Shown: positions 7,796 to 17,895, counted from the stretch's first letter. The stretch: 58,625 nt of DNA from Burkholderiales bacterium (GCA_020848075.1 JADLAV010000063.1:1-58625), one strand, 5' to 3'. The notes: generated from the sequence alone by a model not told the origin. Program-made: numbers and translations.

Positions 7796-9322
7796 CTAGC
7801 GCCCCTTGCTCCCGCCGAGGATCGAACCGAGCACGCCGCGCAGGATGGCGCGTCCGACCTGCGAGCCGGCCGAGCGCGCCGCGCTCTTCGCCGCCGCCTC
7901 GAGCACGCCCTCGCGCTTGCCGCCGCGCGGGCCGGTGGACCCGAACAGGATTTCGGCGAGGGCGCCGGCCGTGCCGCGTGACTCCGGGGCGGGCGCCCCT
8001 TTCGGCGCAGCACCGGCCGCCTCCGGCTGCCTGCCCGCGCGCGCCTTCAATAGCTCGTAGGCCGACTCGCGATCCACCGTCTCCTCGTAATGACCGGCGA
8101 CGATGGACGAGGCGATGATGCGCTTGCGCGCATCGGGCGTGATCGGCCCGATCTGCGAAGCAGGCGGCAGGATGAATCCGCGCTCGACCACGCTCGGACT
8201 GCCCTTCTCGTCGAGGAGGGAAACGAGCGCCTCGCCCACGCCGAGCTCGGTGATCGCCCGCTCGGCGTCGAGCTTCGGGTTCTGGCGCATCGTCTCGGCC
8301 GCCGTCTTCACGGCCTTCTGGTCGCGCGGCGTGAACGCGCGCAGCGCATGCTGCACCCGGTTGCCGAGCTGGCCGAGCACCGTTTCGGGGATGTCGAGCG
8401 GGTTTTGCGTGACGAAGTACACCCCCACTCCCTTGGAGCGGATCAGGCGCACGACCTGCTCGATCTTGTCGAGCAGCGCCTTCGGGGCGTCCTCGAAGAG
8501 AAGATGCGCCTCGTCGAAGAAGAACACGAGCTTCGGCTTCTCGGGATCGCCGACCTCCGGCAGGTGCTCGAAGAGCTCGGAGAGCATCCAGAGGAGGAAA
8601 GTCGCGTAGAGCCTGGGCGCGGCGAGGAGCTTGTCCGCGGCGAGGATGTTGACGACCCCCTTGCTGTCCGCCGTCTGCATCAGGTCGGCGATGTCGAGCA
8701 TGGGCTCGCCGAAGAACTTGCCGGCGCCCTGCTGCGCGAGCGCAAGCAGGCCACGCTGGATCGCGCCGATGGACGCTGCCGAAACGTTGCCGTAGCCCGT
8801 CCGGAGCTCTTTCGCGCGCTCGCCGGCGAACTCGAGCATCGCGCGCAGGTCCTTCATGTCGAGGAGCGCGAGCCCGTTGTCGTCGGCGACCTTGAAGACG
8901 AGCGCGAGCACGCCCTCCTGCGTATCGTTCAGCCCGAGCATGCGCGCGAGGAGCAGCGGCCCCATGTCGGACACGGTCGCGCGCACCGGGTGGCCCTGTT
9001 CGCCGTAGACGTCCCAAAACGTGACCGGGAAGGCGCTCCAGGCCGGCTCCGGCAGCCCGAGCATCTCGAGACGCTTCTTCATCTTCTCGGAGGCGGCGCC
9101 GGCGGTGCCGATGCCGGAGAGATCGCCCTTCACGTCGGCCATGAACACCGGCACGCCGATGGCGGAGAAGCGTTCCGCGAGCACCTGCAGCGTGACGGTC
9201 TTTCCGGTGCCGGTCGCCCCCGTGATCAGGCCGTGGCGGTTCGCCATGCCGGGGAGCAGGGCGAGCTCGGTGCTCTCGCCCTTCGCGCGTTGGACCTTGG
9301 CAAGCGGGAGCGGTGCGGGCAT
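7796..9322 (-). CDS. HerA-like helicase / DUF853 (YjgR-type) ATPase
   Basis: A 508-residue P-loop ATPase of the DUF853/HerA C-terminal family. Walker A is GATGTGKT (35-42), Walker B is LVFFFDEAH (265-273), and sensor-like [20 protein letters not shown] follows. N-terminal [16 protein letters not shown] is characteristic of YjgR proteins. The C-terminal ~80 residues are low-complexity (Gly, Ala, Arg) and end with a small glycine-rich tail. The family is related to DNA-translocating HerA ATPases, but its cellular role is not well defined. It is divergent from yebC with 149 nt between starts, a region that holds the yebC promoter. Confidence 0.9.
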   Translation of the reverse strand: MPAPLPLAKVQRAKGESTELALLPGMANRHGLITGATGTGKTVTLQVLAERFSAIGVPVFMADVKGDLSGIGTAGAASEKMKKRLEMLGLPEPAWSAFPVTFWDVYGEQGHPVRATVSDMGPLLLARMLGLNDTQEGVLALVFKVADDNGLALLDMKDLRAMLEFAGERAKELRTGYGNVSAASIGAIQRGLLALAQQGAGKFFGEPMLDIADLMQTADSKGVVNILAADKLLAAPRLYATFLLWMLSELFEHLPEVGDPEKPKLVFFFDEAHLLFEDAPKALLDKIEQVVRLIRSKGVGVYFVTQNPLDIPETVLGQLGNRVQHALRAFTPRDQKAVKTAAETMRQNPKLDAERAITELGVGEALVSLLDEKGSPSVVERGFILPPASQIGPITPDARKRIIASSIVAGHYEETVDRESAYELLKARAGRQPEAAGAAPKGAPAPESRGTAGALAEILFGSTGPRGGKREGVLEAAAKSAARSAGSQVGRAILRGVLGSILGGSKGR

Positions 9323-9471
9323 GGCGGCTGTCCTGTAGGTTCCGTCGGGTCTGGGGGTGGGCAGGGCCCGAAAGGGCGGCGGGCAAGCGGGAGGCGAGCG
9401 CGGGTTCCGAAGGGAGGCGTGTAAAATTATATGCTTCTCGGAACGCCCGCTCGACGCAAGCGCAACGCATC

Positions 9472-10194
9472 ATGGCCGGACACTCCAGATGGGCCAACAT
9501 CAAGCACAAGAAGGCGGCCGCTGACGCGAAGCGCGGCAAGGTCTTCACGCGCGCCACCCGCGAGGTCACGGTCGCCGCGAAAATGGGCGGCGGCGACCCG
9601 GCCTTCAACCCGCGACTCAGGCTCGCGATCGACAAGGCGAAAGCGGGCAATGTCCCGGCGGACAACATCGAGCGCGCCATCAAGCGCGGCACCGGCGAGC
9701 TCGAGGGTGTCGCCTACGAGGCGATCCGGTACGAGGGCTACGGGATCGGCGGCGCGGCGGTGATGGTGGACTGCCTGACCGACAACCGCACCCGCACCGT
9801 GGGCGAGGTCCGGCACGCGTTCGCGAAGCACGGCGGCAACCTCGGGACCGACGGCTCGGTCGCGTTCCTCTTCAAGCACTGCGGGCTCTTTCTTTTCGCG
9901 CCGGGCACCAGCGAGGACGCCGTGATGGAGGCGGCGCTCGATGCAGGCGCCGAGGACGTCGTGGCGAACGAGGACGGCTCGGTCGAGGTCATCTGCCCCC
10001 CCGGCGACTTCCAGAAGGTGAAGGACGCGCTCGACAAGGCGCGTTTGACGGCCGAGATGGCGGAGGTCACGATGCGGCCGACCGCCGAGAACGTGCTCCG
10101 GGGCGAGGACGGGCAGAAGATGCAGCGGCTCCTCGACACGCTGGAGGGCCTCGACGACGTGCAGGACGTCTACACCACCGCGGCGATCGAATGA
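9472..10194 (+). CDS. yebC: YebC/PmpR-family DNA-binding regulator
   Basis: A 240-residue protein with the invariant YebC N-terminus [22 protein letters not shown] and the three-domain order of the family through [14 protein letters not shown] and CPPGDF to a conserved [13 protein letters not shown] end. YebC proteins bind DNA as regulators; some family members are reported to help ribosomes at polyproline stretches. ATG 9472 matches the family start. A TAAAAT box at 9422-9427 is a likely -10 element. The stop overlaps the ruvC start (ATGA, 10191-10194), so it heads the yebC-ruvC-ruvA-ruvB operon, the order known from many betaproteobacteria and gammaproteobacteria. Confidence 0.95.
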   Translation: MAGHSRWANIKHKKAAADAKRGKVFTRATREVTVAAKMGGGDPAFNPRLRLAIDKAKAGNVPADNIERAIKRGTGELEGVAYEAIRYEGYGIGGAAVMVDCLTDNRTRTVGEVRHAFAKHGGNLGTDGSVAFLFKHCGLFLFAPGTSEDAVMEAALDAGAEDVVANEDGSVEVICPPGDFQKVKDALDKARLTAEMAEVTMRPTAENVLRGEDGQKMQRLLDTLEGLDDVQDVYTTAAIE

Positions 10195-10772
10195 TCCCCG
10201 CGACGCCGCAGGCCGCCGTCACCATCCTCGGGGTCGATCCGGGCCTGCGGGTCACCGGATTCGGCGTTCTCCGCAAGGAGGGTACGCGGCTCGCCTACGT
10301 CACGAGCGGCTGTATCCGTGCGCCCGAGGTGCTCGGCCTGCCGGAGCGGCTGAAGTCGATCCTCGACGGCCTCGCCGAGGTCATCGGCAGCCATCGGCCC
10401 GACCAGGTCGCCATCGAGCGCGTGTTCGTCAACGTCAATCCGGAATCGACGCTCGCCCTGGGGCAGGCGCGCGGGGCGGCGATCTCCGCGGTCGTGCTGG
10501 CCGGGCTTCCGCTCGCCGAGTACAGCGCGCTGCAGGTGAAGCAGGCCGTCGTCGGCACCGGGCATGCGCGCAAGGAGCAGGTCCAGGAAATGGTGCGCCG
10601 GCTGCTGAGGCTTCCCGGTCAACCCACGCCAGACGCGGCCGACGCTCTCGCGTGCGCGATCTGCCACGCGCACGCGGGGCAGGGCTGGGGTGGCGCGGCG
10701 GCGCGCCAGCTGGCGGCGGCCGGGGGCGCGGCAAGACCGGGACACCGGATCCGCCGGGGCCGGCTCGTATGA
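10191..10772 (+). CDS. ruvC: Holliday junction resolvase RuvC
   Basis: A 193-residue endonuclease that cuts Holliday junctions symmetrically after RuvAB branch migration. The four acidic catalytic residues are present: Asp16 in [12 protein letters not shown], Glu76 in AIERVFVN, and Asp148/Asp151 in PDAADALA. The C-terminal ~25 residues are a Gly/Ala/Arg-rich extension beyond the usual ~170-residue family length. It overlaps yebC upstream by 4 nt and ruvA downstream by 4 nt, indicating translational coupling. Confidence 0.96.
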   Translation: MIPATPQAAVTILGVDPGLRVTGFGVLRKEGTRLAYVTSGCIRAPEVLGLPERLKSILDGLAEVIGSHRPDQVAIERVFVNVNPESTLALGQARGAAISAVVLAGLPLAEYSALQVKQAVVGTGHARKEQVQEMVRRLLRLPGQPTPDAADALACAICHAHAGQGWGGAAARQLAAAGGAARPGHRIRRGRLV

Positions 10773-11350
10773 TCGGCCGCATCGCCGGCGTGCTGCTCGA
10801 GAAGAACCCGCCGCAGATCCTCATCGACGCGAACGGCGTCGGCTACGAGGTGGAAGTGCCGATGAGCACCTTCTACACCCTCCCCGACGCCGGGGCTCGG
10901 GTGACCCTGCTCACGCATCTGGTCGTGCGCGAAGACGCTCACCTGCTCTTCGGCTTCGGTACCGAGGCCGAGCGGCGCGTGTTCCGCCAGCTTCTCAGGA
11001 TCGCCGGCGTCGGCGCGCGGACAGCGCTCGCGGTGCTCTCGGGCATGAGCGTGGCCGAGCTCTCGCAGGCGGTCGCGATGCAGGAGACCGGCCGGTTGAC
11101 GAAGATTCCCGGCATCGGCAAGAAGACGGCCGAGCGGTTGCTCCTCGAGCTCAAGGACAAGCTCGGGGCCGAGCTCGCCGCCGGGATCGCAGTGCACCGG
11201 GCAGCGCCGGCAGCGAGCGACGTCCTGCACGCGCTGGTCGCGCTCGGTTATAACGAGCGCGAGGCGCTCGGCGCCGTGAAGCAGCTCCCCGGCGGGCTCG
11301 CGGTCGCCGACGGGATCAAGCAGGCACTGAAGCTGCTGTCGAAGGCGTAG
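10769..11350 (+). CDS. ruvA: Holliday junction branch-migration protein RuvA
   Basis: A 193-residue RuvA that forms the tetramer holding the four-way junction for the RuvB motor. [20 protein letters not shown] begins domain I, the two helix-hairpin-helix motifs are [18 protein letters not shown] and [19 protein letters not shown], and the C-terminal domain III ([17 protein letters not shown]) contacts RuvB. ATG 10769 overlaps the ruvC stop by 4 nt. The spacing and order are those of the classic ruvCAB cluster. Confidence 0.96.
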   Translation: MIGRIAGVLLEKNPPQILIDANGVGYEVEVPMSTFYTLPDAGARVTLLTHLVVREDAHLLFGFGTEAERRVFRQLLRIAGVGARTALAVLSGMSVAELSQAVAMQETGRLTKIPGIGKKTAERLLLELKDKLGAELAAGIAVHRAAPAASDVLHALVALGYNEREALGAVKQLPGGLAVADGIKQALKLLSKA

Positions 11351-11360
11351 GATTCCGCTC

Positions 11361-12407
11361 GTGGCGATTGAGACCGACCGCCTGATCTCCGGGCAACCGG
11401 CGAACGCGCAGGAAGAGGCGCTCGAGCGCGCGTTGCGGCCGCGTTCGCTCGCCGAGTACGTCGGGCAGGAGCGCATCCGCGCCCAGCTCGGGATCTTCAT
11501 CGAAGCCGCCCGCAGCCGCAAGGAGGCGCTCGACCACGTGCTGCTCTTCGGTCCGCCGGGCCTCGGCAAGACCACGCTCGCGCACATCATCGCGCGCGAG
11601 ATGGGCGTGAACCTGCGCCACACCTCGGGCCCGGTGCTGGAGCGGCCGGGCGATCTCGCGGCGCTCCTTACCAACCTCGAGCCGAACGACGTGCTCTTCA
11701 TCGACGAGATCCACCGCCTCTCGCCGGTGGTCGAGGAGATCCTCTACCCGGCGCTCGAGGACTACCAGATCGACATCATGATCGGCGAGGGTCCGGCCGC
11801 GCGCTCGGTGAAGCTCGATCTGCCGCCGTTCACGCTGGTCGGCGCGACGACCCGGGCCGGCATGCTGACCAACCCGCTGCGCGACCGCTTCGGCATCGTG
11901 GCGCGCCTCGAGTTCTACACGGCAGAGGAGGTCGAGCAGATCGTCACACGGTCGGCGCGCCTGCTCGAGGTCGAGATCTCCGACGAGGGCGCTCTCGAGA
12001 TCGCGCGCCGCTCGCGCGGCACGCCACGCGTGGCGAACCGCCTGCTGCGGCGGGTGCGCGACTACGCGCAGGTGCGCGCCGGCGGCCGCATCACGCGCGA
12101 GGTGGCCGACGCCGCTCTCGGCATGCTCGAGGTCGACACCCTCGGGCTCGACGTCATGGATCGCAAGCTGCTGCTCGCGGTCATCGAAAAGTTCATGGGC
12201 GGGCCGGTCGGCGTCGAGAACCTCGCGCACGCGATCGGCGAGGAGCGCGACACCATCGAGGACGTGCTCGAGCCGTACCTGATCCAGCAGGGCTACCTGC
12301 AGCGCACCGCACGCGGCCGGGTCGCGACGGTCACTGCCTATCGGCACTTCGGGCTCACCGCCCCTGCCCGCGAGCAGACGCCGGATCTCTGGCAGAGCGG
12401 CACCTAG
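11361..12407 (+). CDS. ruvB: Holliday junction branch-migration ATPase RuvB
   Basis: A 348-residue AAA+ motor that drives branch migration with RuvA. It has Walker A GPPGLGKT (64-71), Walker B FIDEIHR, the arginine-finger region [14 protein letters not shown], and the C-terminal winged-helix [10 protein letters not shown]. The GTG start at 11361 lies 10 nt after the ruvA stop. After its TAG the next 251 nt (12408-12658) contain no gene I can support on either strand. Confidence 0.96.
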   Translation: MAIETDRLISGQPANAQEEALERALRPRSLAEYVGQERIRAQLGIFIEAARSRKEALDHVLLFGPPGLGKTTLAHIIAREMGVNLRHTSGPVLERPGDLAALLTNLEPNDVLFIDEIHRLSPVVEEILYPALEDYQIDIMIGEGPAARSVKLDLPPFTLVGATTRAGMLTNPLRDRFGIVARLEFYTAEEVEQIVTRSARLLEVEISDEGALEIARRSRGTPRVANRLLRRVRDYAQVRAGGRITREVADAALGMLEVDTLGLDVMDRKLLLAVIEKFMGGPVGVENLAHAIGEERDTIEDVLEPYLIQQGYLQRTARGRVATVTAYRHFGLTAPAREQTPDLWQSGT

Positions 12408-12658
12408 CCTACCCGGGCTCTGCTCGCTTTCTGCCGGAAGCCGTCGTTACGCTCGCAGCAGGGCGCGCACGCGCGAGCGGGGACGCTCGCCGTCGGGCCG
12501 GGCCGACAGACACGACGTCCGCAATGCGTCCCTGGGGGAAACGGTGCGCGACGGCCGTCGATCGCGCGTGCAGAGCGCGGCAAATGGGGTGACAATCGCG
12601 CATCCCCGGCCGCCGGTGCGGACGGGGCCGACACCAAGAACGATCGCAGGATAGAAGG

Positions 12659-13084
12659 TTGGAGCAGCGCCAGCGGCACGCACGCGTCCAGTCGTGGCCC
12701 GTCCGGGTCTACTACCATCACACCGACGCCGGTGGGGTGGTCTACCACGGCACCTATCTCGACTTCTTCGAGGCCGCGCGCATCGAGCTGCTGCGCGCGC
12801 TCGGCTTCGACCTCGCCGAGCTCGCCGAGAAGCGCGCCGCGATCTTCATCGTCTACGGCATGCACGTGAGCTACCGTAAGCCGGCGCGGTTGAACGATGC
12901 TCTGGAAGTGACCGCCGAAGTCGCGCGCCTTGGGCGCGTGCGCATCGAGTTCGCGCAGCGCGTGCTGCGCGGCGGCGAACCGATCGTGTCCGCGACGGTC
13001 GAAGCGGCGTGCGTTCATCCGCGGACGTTTCGGCCGGTGCCGCTGCCCGAAGAGCTGCGCGAGCGCCTGGGATCCATTGCGTGA
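12659..13084 (+). CDS. ybgC: Acyl-CoA thioester hydrolase YbgC (Tol-Pal associated)
   Basis: A 141-residue single hot-dog-fold thioesterase. The active-site Asp is Asp23 in YHHTDAGGVVYHGTYLDFFE, the hallmark of the 4-hydroxybenzoyl-CoA thioesterase/YbgC family. YbgC hydrolyses short acyl-CoA thioesters and is linked to phospholipid metabolism at the Tol-Pal complex. The best start is TTG 12659 just after an AGAAGG-like sequence; no ATG lies before the catalytic motif. Its stop overlaps the tolQ GTG (13081-13084), so it is the first gene of the Tol-Pal operon. Confidence 0.92.
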   Translation: MEQRQRHARVQSWPVRVYYHHTDAGGVVYHGTYLDFFEAARIELLRALGFDLAELAEKRAAIFIVYGMHVSYRKPARLNDALEVTAEVARLGRVRIEFAQRVLRGGEPIVSATVEAACVHPRTFRPVPLPEELRERLGSIA

Positions 13085-13761
13085 ACGTGAGCAACGACCT
13101 CTCCATCCTGTCGCTGATCAGCCACGCGAGCTTCGTCGTGCAGGCCATCATGACGCTGCTTCTCGCGGTGTCGGTGATGTCCTGGTACTACATCTTCCGC
13201 AAGCTCTTCGCCATCCGCCAGGCGCGCCGCGAGACCGAGGAGTTCGAGCGGACGTTCTGGAGCCGCCCCGACCTGAACGCTCTGTATCAGAGCGCGGTGA
13301 ACGCCCGGCACCGCACCGGCAGCCTGGAGCGCATCTTCGAGTCGGGCTTTCGCGACTACGTGAAGCTCAAGGGCCAGGGCCTCGCCGACCCGACCGAGCT
13401 CGTCGAGGGGGCGGGCCGGGCGATGCGCGCGACCTATCAGCGCGAGATGGACTACCTGGAATCGCACCTCGCCTTTCTCGCATCGGTCGGCTCGGTCAGC
13501 CCCTATGTGGGCCTGCTCGGCACGGTGTGGGGCATCATGCAGGCGTTCCGTGGCCTGGCGAACGTCGCGCAGGCGACGCTCGCGGCCGTCGCGCCGGGCA
13601 TCGCCGAGGCGCTGGTCGCCACCGCGATCGGTCTCTTTGCGGCGATCCCCGCGGTGGTGGCCTACAACCGCTACTCGCACGACATCGACCGGCTGGCCAA
13701 CCGTTTCGAGAGCTTCATGGAGGAGTTCGCGAACATCCTGCAGCGGCAGGCGACGCGGTAG
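13081..13761 (+). CDS. tolQ: Tol-Pal system proton-channel subunit TolQ
   Basis: A 226-residue inner-membrane protein of the TolQ/ExbB/MotA family, which with TolR forms the proton-driven motor for outer-membrane constriction. Hydrophobic helices are at about 15-38 (ASFVVQAIMTLLLAVSVMSW), about 135-160 (SVSPYVGLLGTVWGIMQAF) and about 170-195 (EALVATAIGLFAAIPAVVAY), with the family's conserved GLLGTVWGI and GIAEALVATAIGLFAAIPA. GTG 13081 is used because it overlaps the ybgC stop by 4 nt and aligns with family starts. Confidence 0.95.
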   Translation: MNVSNDLSILSLISHASFVVQAIMTLLLAVSVMSWYYIFRKLFAIRQARRETEEFERTFWSRPDLNALYQSAVNARHRTGSLERIFESGFRDYVKLKGQGLADPTELVEGAGRAMRATYQREMDYLESHLAFLASVGSVSPYVGLLGTVWGIMQAFRGLANVAQATLAAVAPGIAEALVATAIGLFAAIPAVVAYNRYSHDIDRLANRFESFMEEFANILQRQATR

Positions 13762-13784
13762 CGCCTGCGTCGCGACCCACGGGC

Positions 13785-14204
13785 ATGAGACAGCGCAAGT
13801 TCATGAACCAGATCAACATCGTCCCCTACGTGGACGTGATGCTGGTGCTGCTCGTCATCTTCATGGTGACCGCCCCGCTGGTGAACCCCGGTCTCGTCGA
13901 TCTGCCCGCGGTCGCGAAGTCCGCGCCGCTTCCCCAGCAGGTCGCACCCCTCGAGGTCCTGATCAAGCGCGATGCCGGGATGCTGCTGCGCGAGCGCGCA
14001 CCGGGCGAGCGCCCGGACCGCCAGGTCACGATGGCCGAACTCCTCGCGGTGGTGAAGGAGCGCCAGGCCGCGAACCCGCAACAGCCGGTCGTGATCTCGG
14101 CCGACAAGGACGTGCGCTACGAGGCCGTGATGAAGGTGATGGACGCGCTGCAGCGCCAGAACGTGCAGCGGGTCGGGCTGATGGTCAGGCCCGCGAGCCA
14201 GTAG
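13785..14204 (+). CDS. tolR: Tol-Pal system stator subunit TolR
   Basis: A 139-residue ExbD/TolR protein with one N-terminal transmembrane helix carrying the proton-relay Asp: NIVPYVDVMLVLLVIFMVTAP. The rest is a periplasmic domain ending VISADKDVRYEAVMKVMDAL, typical of TolR dimerisation. It starts at ATG 13785, 23 nt after tolQ. The frame begins MRQRKFMNQIN, so an internal start at Met7 is an alternative. Confidence 0.94.
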   Translation: MRQRKFMNQINIVPYVDVMLVLLVIFMVTAPLVNPGLVDLPAVAKSAPLPQQVAPLEVLIKRDAGMLLRERAPGERPDRQVTMAELLAVVKERQAANPQQPVVISADKDVRYEAVMKVMDALQRQNVQRVGLMVRPASQ

Positions 14205-14220
14205 GAGCGGGAAGACGTCC

Positions 14221-15093
14221 ATGCGCCCGCCGGCTCGATCGGAACCGCGCAGCACCGTGTCGCTCGCGCTCTCGGTGGGCGTGCACGTGCTTCTCATCGC
14301 GGTGCTCTTCTTTGCGATCAGCTGGAAGACCAAGCCGCCCGCCCCGGTGGTCGCCGAGCTGTGGACACCGCCCGAGGCGCCGAGGATCGCGCCCAGGCCG
14401 GAGCCGGCCCAGGTCGAGCCGACGCCCGCGCCCAAGCCCGAGCCGAAGGTCGAGCCCAAGCCGCCGCCGAAGCCCGACATCGCGCTCGAGCGCGAGAAGG
14501 AGATCAAGCGGCTCGAGGAGGTCGAGCGCAAGCGCCAGGAAGACGAACGCAAGCGCCTGGAGCTCGAGAAGAAGAAGCGCCTGGAAGAGGCACAGCGACG
14601 CGAGGAAGCCGAGAGGAAGCGCAAGGAGGATGAGGCGCGCGCCAAGGCGGAGCGCGACAAGCAGGAGCGAGCCGCCGAAGAGCAGCGCCTCAAGAAGGAG
14701 CTGGAGAGCATGCGCAGCCAGCGACTCAGCGACCAGCTCGCGCGCGAGCTTGGCAGCGCGTCGCCAGCGGCGCGCACCGGCACGCCGATGCCGGGCACTC
14801 CCGGCGCCGCCGCTGCGACTGCCGCCTGGGTGGACAAGATCCGCGCGAAGATCAAGGGCAACGTGGTGCTGCCCCCGGAGTTTTCCGGCAATCCGGAGGC
14901 CGAGTTCCTCGTGCAACAACTCCCGAGCGGCGACATCGTGAGCGTCAAGCTCGCGCGATCGAGCGGGAGCAAGGCGCTGGACGACGCGTGGGAGCGGGCG
15001 ATCCTGAAGAGCTCGCCGCTCCCGCAGCCGGACAACCGCGACGTCTTCCAGGCGGCGCTGCGGTTGAAGTTCCGACCCACCGAAGCACAATGA
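14221..15093 (+). CDS. tolA: Tol-Pal envelope-spanning protein TolA
   Basis: A 290-residue TolA. Residues ~13-34 are the inner-membrane anchor (VSLALSVGVHVLLIAVLFF). Then come a Pro/Glu/Lys-rich linker (about 45-85), a long charged coiled coil (about 85-170, Glu/Lys/Arg heptads), and a C-terminal TonB-like domain (about 198-290, AWVDKIRAKIKGNVV to LRLKFRPTE). It transmits TolQR motion across the periplasm to TolB-Pal. ATG 14221 follows tolR by 16 nt. A strong hairpin 9 nt after its stop separates it from tolB. Confidence 0.93.
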   Translation: MRPPARSEPRSTVSLALSVGVHVLLIAVLFFAISWKTKPPAPVVAELWTPPEAPRIAPRPEPAQVEPTPAPKPEPKVEPKPPPKPDIALEREKEIKRLEEVERKRQEDERKRLELEKKKRLEEAQRREEAERKRKEDEARAKAERDKQERAAEEQRLKKELESMRSQRLSDQLARELGSASPAARTGTPMPGTPGAAAATAAWVDKIRAKIKGNVVLPPEFSGNPEAEFLVQQLPSGDIVSVKLARSSGSKALDDAWERAILKSSPLPQPDNRDVFQAALRLKFRPTEAQ

Positions 15094-15101
15094 CGCCATG
15101 C

Positions 15102-15123
15102 GCTGTCGTCCGAGGACGACAGC
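15102..15123 (+). terminator. Stem-loop between tolA and tolB
   Basis: GCTGTCGTC (15102-15110) and GACGACAGC (15115-15123) pair perfectly around CGAG. There is no following T-run, so it may attenuate, or protect the tolQRA 3' end from nucleases. A TATAAT box lies 21 nt further on. Confidence 0.5.
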
Positions 15124-15144
15124 GGAACCGCGATGGAACTCACG

Positions 15145-15150
15145 TATAAT
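15145..15150 (+). promoter_or_regulatory. Probable -10 box for tolB
   Basis: A perfect TATAAT followed by CCGCG, immediately after the tolA hairpin and 28 nt before GTG 15178. No convincing -35 is visible at 17-18 nt. It suggests that tolB-pal-cpoB have their own promoter. Confidence 0.45.
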
Positions 15151-15177
15151 CCGCGCTCTTTGAGCGCACGCCCAACG

Positions 15178-16446
15178 GTGGAACGATTGTTCCGCGCCCT
15201 CATCCTCTGTCTCGCGCTGCTCGCCACGGCAGCGAATGCCCAGCTCACCATCGAGATCACCGGCGCCGGCGGGAACCAGATCCCGATCGCGGTGGTCCCG
15301 TTCGCGGGCGAATCGGCGCTCACGCCGGGGATCTCGGACGTGATCGAAGCCGATCTGGCGCGGAGCGGCCGCTTTCGCACGCTCTACACCGGCCCGCAGA
15401 ATCTGAACGACACGTCCGCGATCGACTACGCGCCTTGGCGCGCCAAGAATGCCGACGCCTTGGTCGCGGGCGGCGTCTACCCCGTGGGCGGAGGCCGCTT
15501 CGAGGCGCGGTTCCGGCTCTACGACGTGCCGAAGCAGGCGCAGCTCGGGGCGCTCGCCTTCACCCTGACCGCCGCGCAGGCGCGCCCCACCGGTCATCGC
15601 ATCGCCGACTTCGTCTACGAGAAGCTTACCGGCGAGCGCGGCGTGTTCTCGACGCGCATCGCGTACGTCGTCAAGAACGGCTCGCGCTATCAGCTGCAGA
15701 TCGCGGACGCGGACGGCGCCAATGCGCAGGCCGCGCTCACGTCGCTCGAGCCGATCATGTCGCCGGCGTGGTCGCCCGACGGCACGCGGCTCGCCTACGT
15801 CTCGTTCGAGAACAAGAAGCCGGTCGTCTACGTGCACTCGCTCGCGACCGGCCGGCGCGTCGCGGTGGCGAACTTCCGCGGGTCGAACTCGGCGCCGGCC
15901 TGGTCGCCCGACGGCCGCACCCTCGCGGTGGTGCTGTCCCGCGAAGGCGGATCGCAGCTCTTCCTGATGCGCGCCGACGGCTCGAGCGTCCACCGCCTGC
16001 TCTCGTCCAGCGCGATCGACACCGAGCCGTTCTTCGCCCCGGACGGGAAGTCGATCTACTTCACGTCCGACCGCGGCGGATCGCCTCAGATCTACCGGGT
16101 TCCGGCCGAAGGCGGACCGGTGGAGCGGGTGACGTTCGAGGGGTCCTACAACGTGACGCCGCGGCCCAGCCCGGACGGGAAGTTCCTCGCGTTCGTCCGG
16201 CGGAACGAGGGCCGCTTCCAGGTTGCGGTGATGGATCTCGCGAGCCGCCAGGTACTGGTGCTGACCGACACCGCGCGCGACGAGTCGCCGAGCTTCGCGC
16301 CGAACGGCCGGATGCTTCTCTACGCGACCCAGGTCGGCGGCCGCGGCGTGCTCGCCGCCGTGTCGAGCGATGGCAGCGTGAGGCAGCGTCTCTCGGTGCC
16401 CGCGGGGGACGTTCGCGAACCCGCCTGGGGTCCCTTTCTCAACTAA
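15178..16446 (+). CDS. tolB: Tol-Pal periplasmic beta-propeller protein TolB
   Basis: A TolB of about 422 residues: a signal peptide ([15 protein letters not shown], then QLTIEITG), an N-terminal domain ([11 protein letters not shown]...), and a six-bladed propeller built from WSPDG/FAPDG repeats. It links Pal to TolA in the periplasm. GTG 15178 gives a normal short signal peptide and lies downstream of TATAAT 15145; ATG 15133 is the alternative, with a long n-region that overlaps the presumed promoter. The lack of a good ribosome binding site leaves the start open. pal follows 12 nt after its stop. Confidence 0.93.
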   Translation: MERLFRALILCLALLATAANAQLTIEITGAGGNQIPIAVVPFAGESALTPGISDVIEADLARSGRFRTLYTGPQNLNDTSAIDYAPWRAKNADALVAGGVYPVGGGRFEARFRLYDVPKQAQLGALAFTLTAAQARPTGHRIADFVYEKLTGERGVFSTRIAYVVKNGSRYQLQIADADGANAQAALTSLEPIMSPAWSPDGTRLAYVSFENKKPVVYVHSLATGRRVAVANFRGSNSAPAWSPDGRTLAVVLSREGGSQLFLMRADGSSVHRLLSSSAIDTEPFFAPDGKSIYFTSDRGGSPQIYRVPAEGGPVERVTFEGSYNVTPRPSPDGKFLAFVRRNEGRFQVAVMDLASRQVLVLTDTARDESPSFAPNGRMLLYATQVGGRGVLAAVSSDGSVRQRLSVPAGDVREPAWGPFLN

Positions 16447-16458
16447 GGAGGACAGCGA

Positions 16459-16989
16459 ATGAAACGCGCAATTCTCGGAATGGTGGTCGCCGCGCTCGTC
16501 GCAGGTTGTGCGAGCACCGGCACCGATGAGGGTGCGGGCGCCGCGGTCGAGGACCGCAAACCCGGTGCCGGCGCCGCCGGCGGCGCGACGAGCGTGCCGA
16601 TCGGCACGACGACGATCCCGGGCGATCCCCTGAAGGACCCCGCGAGCCCGCTCGCGAAGCGCAGCGTCTACTTCGATTACGATCGCGACGACATCAAGCC
16701 GGAGTTCCGGTCGATCCTGGAAGCGCATGCGAAGTATCTCGCCGCCAATCCGGGCCAGAAGATGCTGATCCAGGGCAACGCCGACGACCGCGGCAGCCGC
16801 GAGTACAACCTCGGCCTCGGCCAGCGCCGGGCCGACGCGGTGAAGCGCACGCTCGTCCTCATGGGCGCGCGCGAGTCGCAGATCGAGTCGGTCAGCCTGG
16901 GCGAGGAGAAGCCGCGCTGCACGGAGCACACCGAGGAATGCTGGGCGCAGAACCGGCGCGCCGACCTCTTCTATTCCGGTGAATTCTGA
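16459..16989 (+). CDS. pal: Peptidoglycan-associated lipoprotein Pal
   Basis: A 176-residue outer-membrane lipoprotein. The lipobox LVAGC places the acylated cysteine at residue 17. A Gly/Ala-rich linker is followed by an OmpA-like peptidoglycan-binding domain (SVYFDYDRDDIKPEFRSIL, LIQGNADDRGSREYNLGLGQRRA, QNRRADLFY). It anchors the outer membrane to peptidoglycan and is mobilised by TolB/TolA. A clear AGGAGG-like ribosome binding site precedes ATG 16459. Its stop shares one base with the cpoB start. Confidence 0.95.
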   Translation: MKRAILGMVVAALVAGCASTGTDEGAGAAVEDRKPGAGAAGGATSVPIGTTTIPGDPLKDPASPLAKRSVYFDYDRDDIKPEFRSILEAHAKYLAANPGQKMLIQGNADDRGSREYNLGLGQRRADAVKRTLVLMGARESQIESVSLGEEKPRCTEHTEECWAQNRRADLFYSGEF

Positions 16990-17711
16990 TGCGCGCCCGC
17001 GCCGCGGTGCTCGCCCTCGCGCTGGGTGCCGCAGGCCCGGCGCACGCGCTCTTTCCTGACGACGAGGCGCGCGCCGGCGTCAAGCGCCTCGAGGAGCGGG
17101 TGGGCCGCCTCGAGGCCGACGTGACCCAGAAGGTCGATCGCAAGGCGCTGTTCGATCTGCTGAACGAGATCGAGGCGGTGCGCCGCGAAATGGCGGCGCT
17201 GCGCGGCCAGTTCGAGGTCCTCGTCAACCGGATCGACGGCCTGGACAAGCGGCAGAAGGACCTCTACACCGATCTCGACGCGCGGTTGCGCAAGCTCGAG
17301 CAGGCCGGCGCGGAGAAGGAAGCGGCGGTGCAACAGACGGCGGCCGAAACGCAGGCCTACGAAGCCGCGCTCGCGCAGTTCAAGGCCAACAACTTCGGGT
17401 TGGCCATCCAGGGACTGCAGGAGTTCCTGAAGGCGCACCCGACGAGCGCGCTCGCGCCGTCGGCGCAGTACTGGATCGGCAACGCGTACTACGCGCTGCG
17501 GGACTACAAGAGCGCGATCGCCGCGCAGCAGAAGGTGGTGGCGACCTGGCCGGACCACGCCAAAGCGCCTGACGCGATGCTGAACATCGCGAGCAGCCAG
17601 GCGGAGCTCGGGGACGTGAACGGCGCGCGCAACACGCTGAAGCTTCTGGTCGGCAAGTACCCGAACAGCCCCGCCGCGGAGCAGGCCAAGCAGCGTCTGT
17701 CGAAGCGGTGA
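16989..17711 (+). CDS. cpoB: Cell-division coordinator CpoB (YbgF)
   Basis: A 240-residue periplasmic protein: signal peptide (about 1-20, ending GPAHA), a trimerising coiled coil (about 25-100, RLEERVGRLEADV...), and a C-terminal TPR domain (YEAALAQFKANNFGLAIQGL and repeats to the end). CpoB ties peptidoglycan synthesis to Tol-driven constriction. ATG 16989 overlaps the pal stop by one base (TGATG). It is the last gene of the Tol-Pal operon. The 184 nt that follow contain a TAGAAT box (17795-17800) for the next gene. Confidence 0.92.
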   Translation: MRARAAVLALALGAAGPAHALFPDDEARAGVKRLEERVGRLEADVTQKVDRKALFDLLNEIEAVRREMAALRGQFEVLVNRIDGLDKRQKDLYTDLDARLRKLEQAGAEKEAAVQQTAAETQAYEAALAQFKANNFGLAIQGLQEFLKAHPTSALAPSAQYWIGNAYYALRDYKSAIAAQQKVVATWPDHAKAPDAMLNIASSQAELGDVNGARNTLKLLVGKYPNSPAAEQAKQRLSKR

Positions 17712-17895
17712 GGCGCGCGAGCCCTGCCGGCGGAGCATGGGCCTGCGTTATCCGCGGCGCGGCGCATTTGCCCGTCACGCGTTCCCCGGGGCGCTAGAAT
17801 CCATCTCGAAATGCGGATGCGGTCGTGCGCGGCCGCGATGACGAGATGACTTCTGGAATCCGGCGCCGTGACCGGCGAAGAGCGGGAGGGAATCC

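Noticed and set aside
4662-9692. A 1,676-codon open frame on the minus strand
   Set aside because: It is Arg/Gly/Ala-rich throughout and overlaps five clear genes in another frame; a shadow caused by high third-position GC.
12404-13018. Minus-strand ORF covering the ruvB-ybgC gap
   Set aside because: Most of it is antisense to ybgC, and the part in the gap is compositionally random; no motif.
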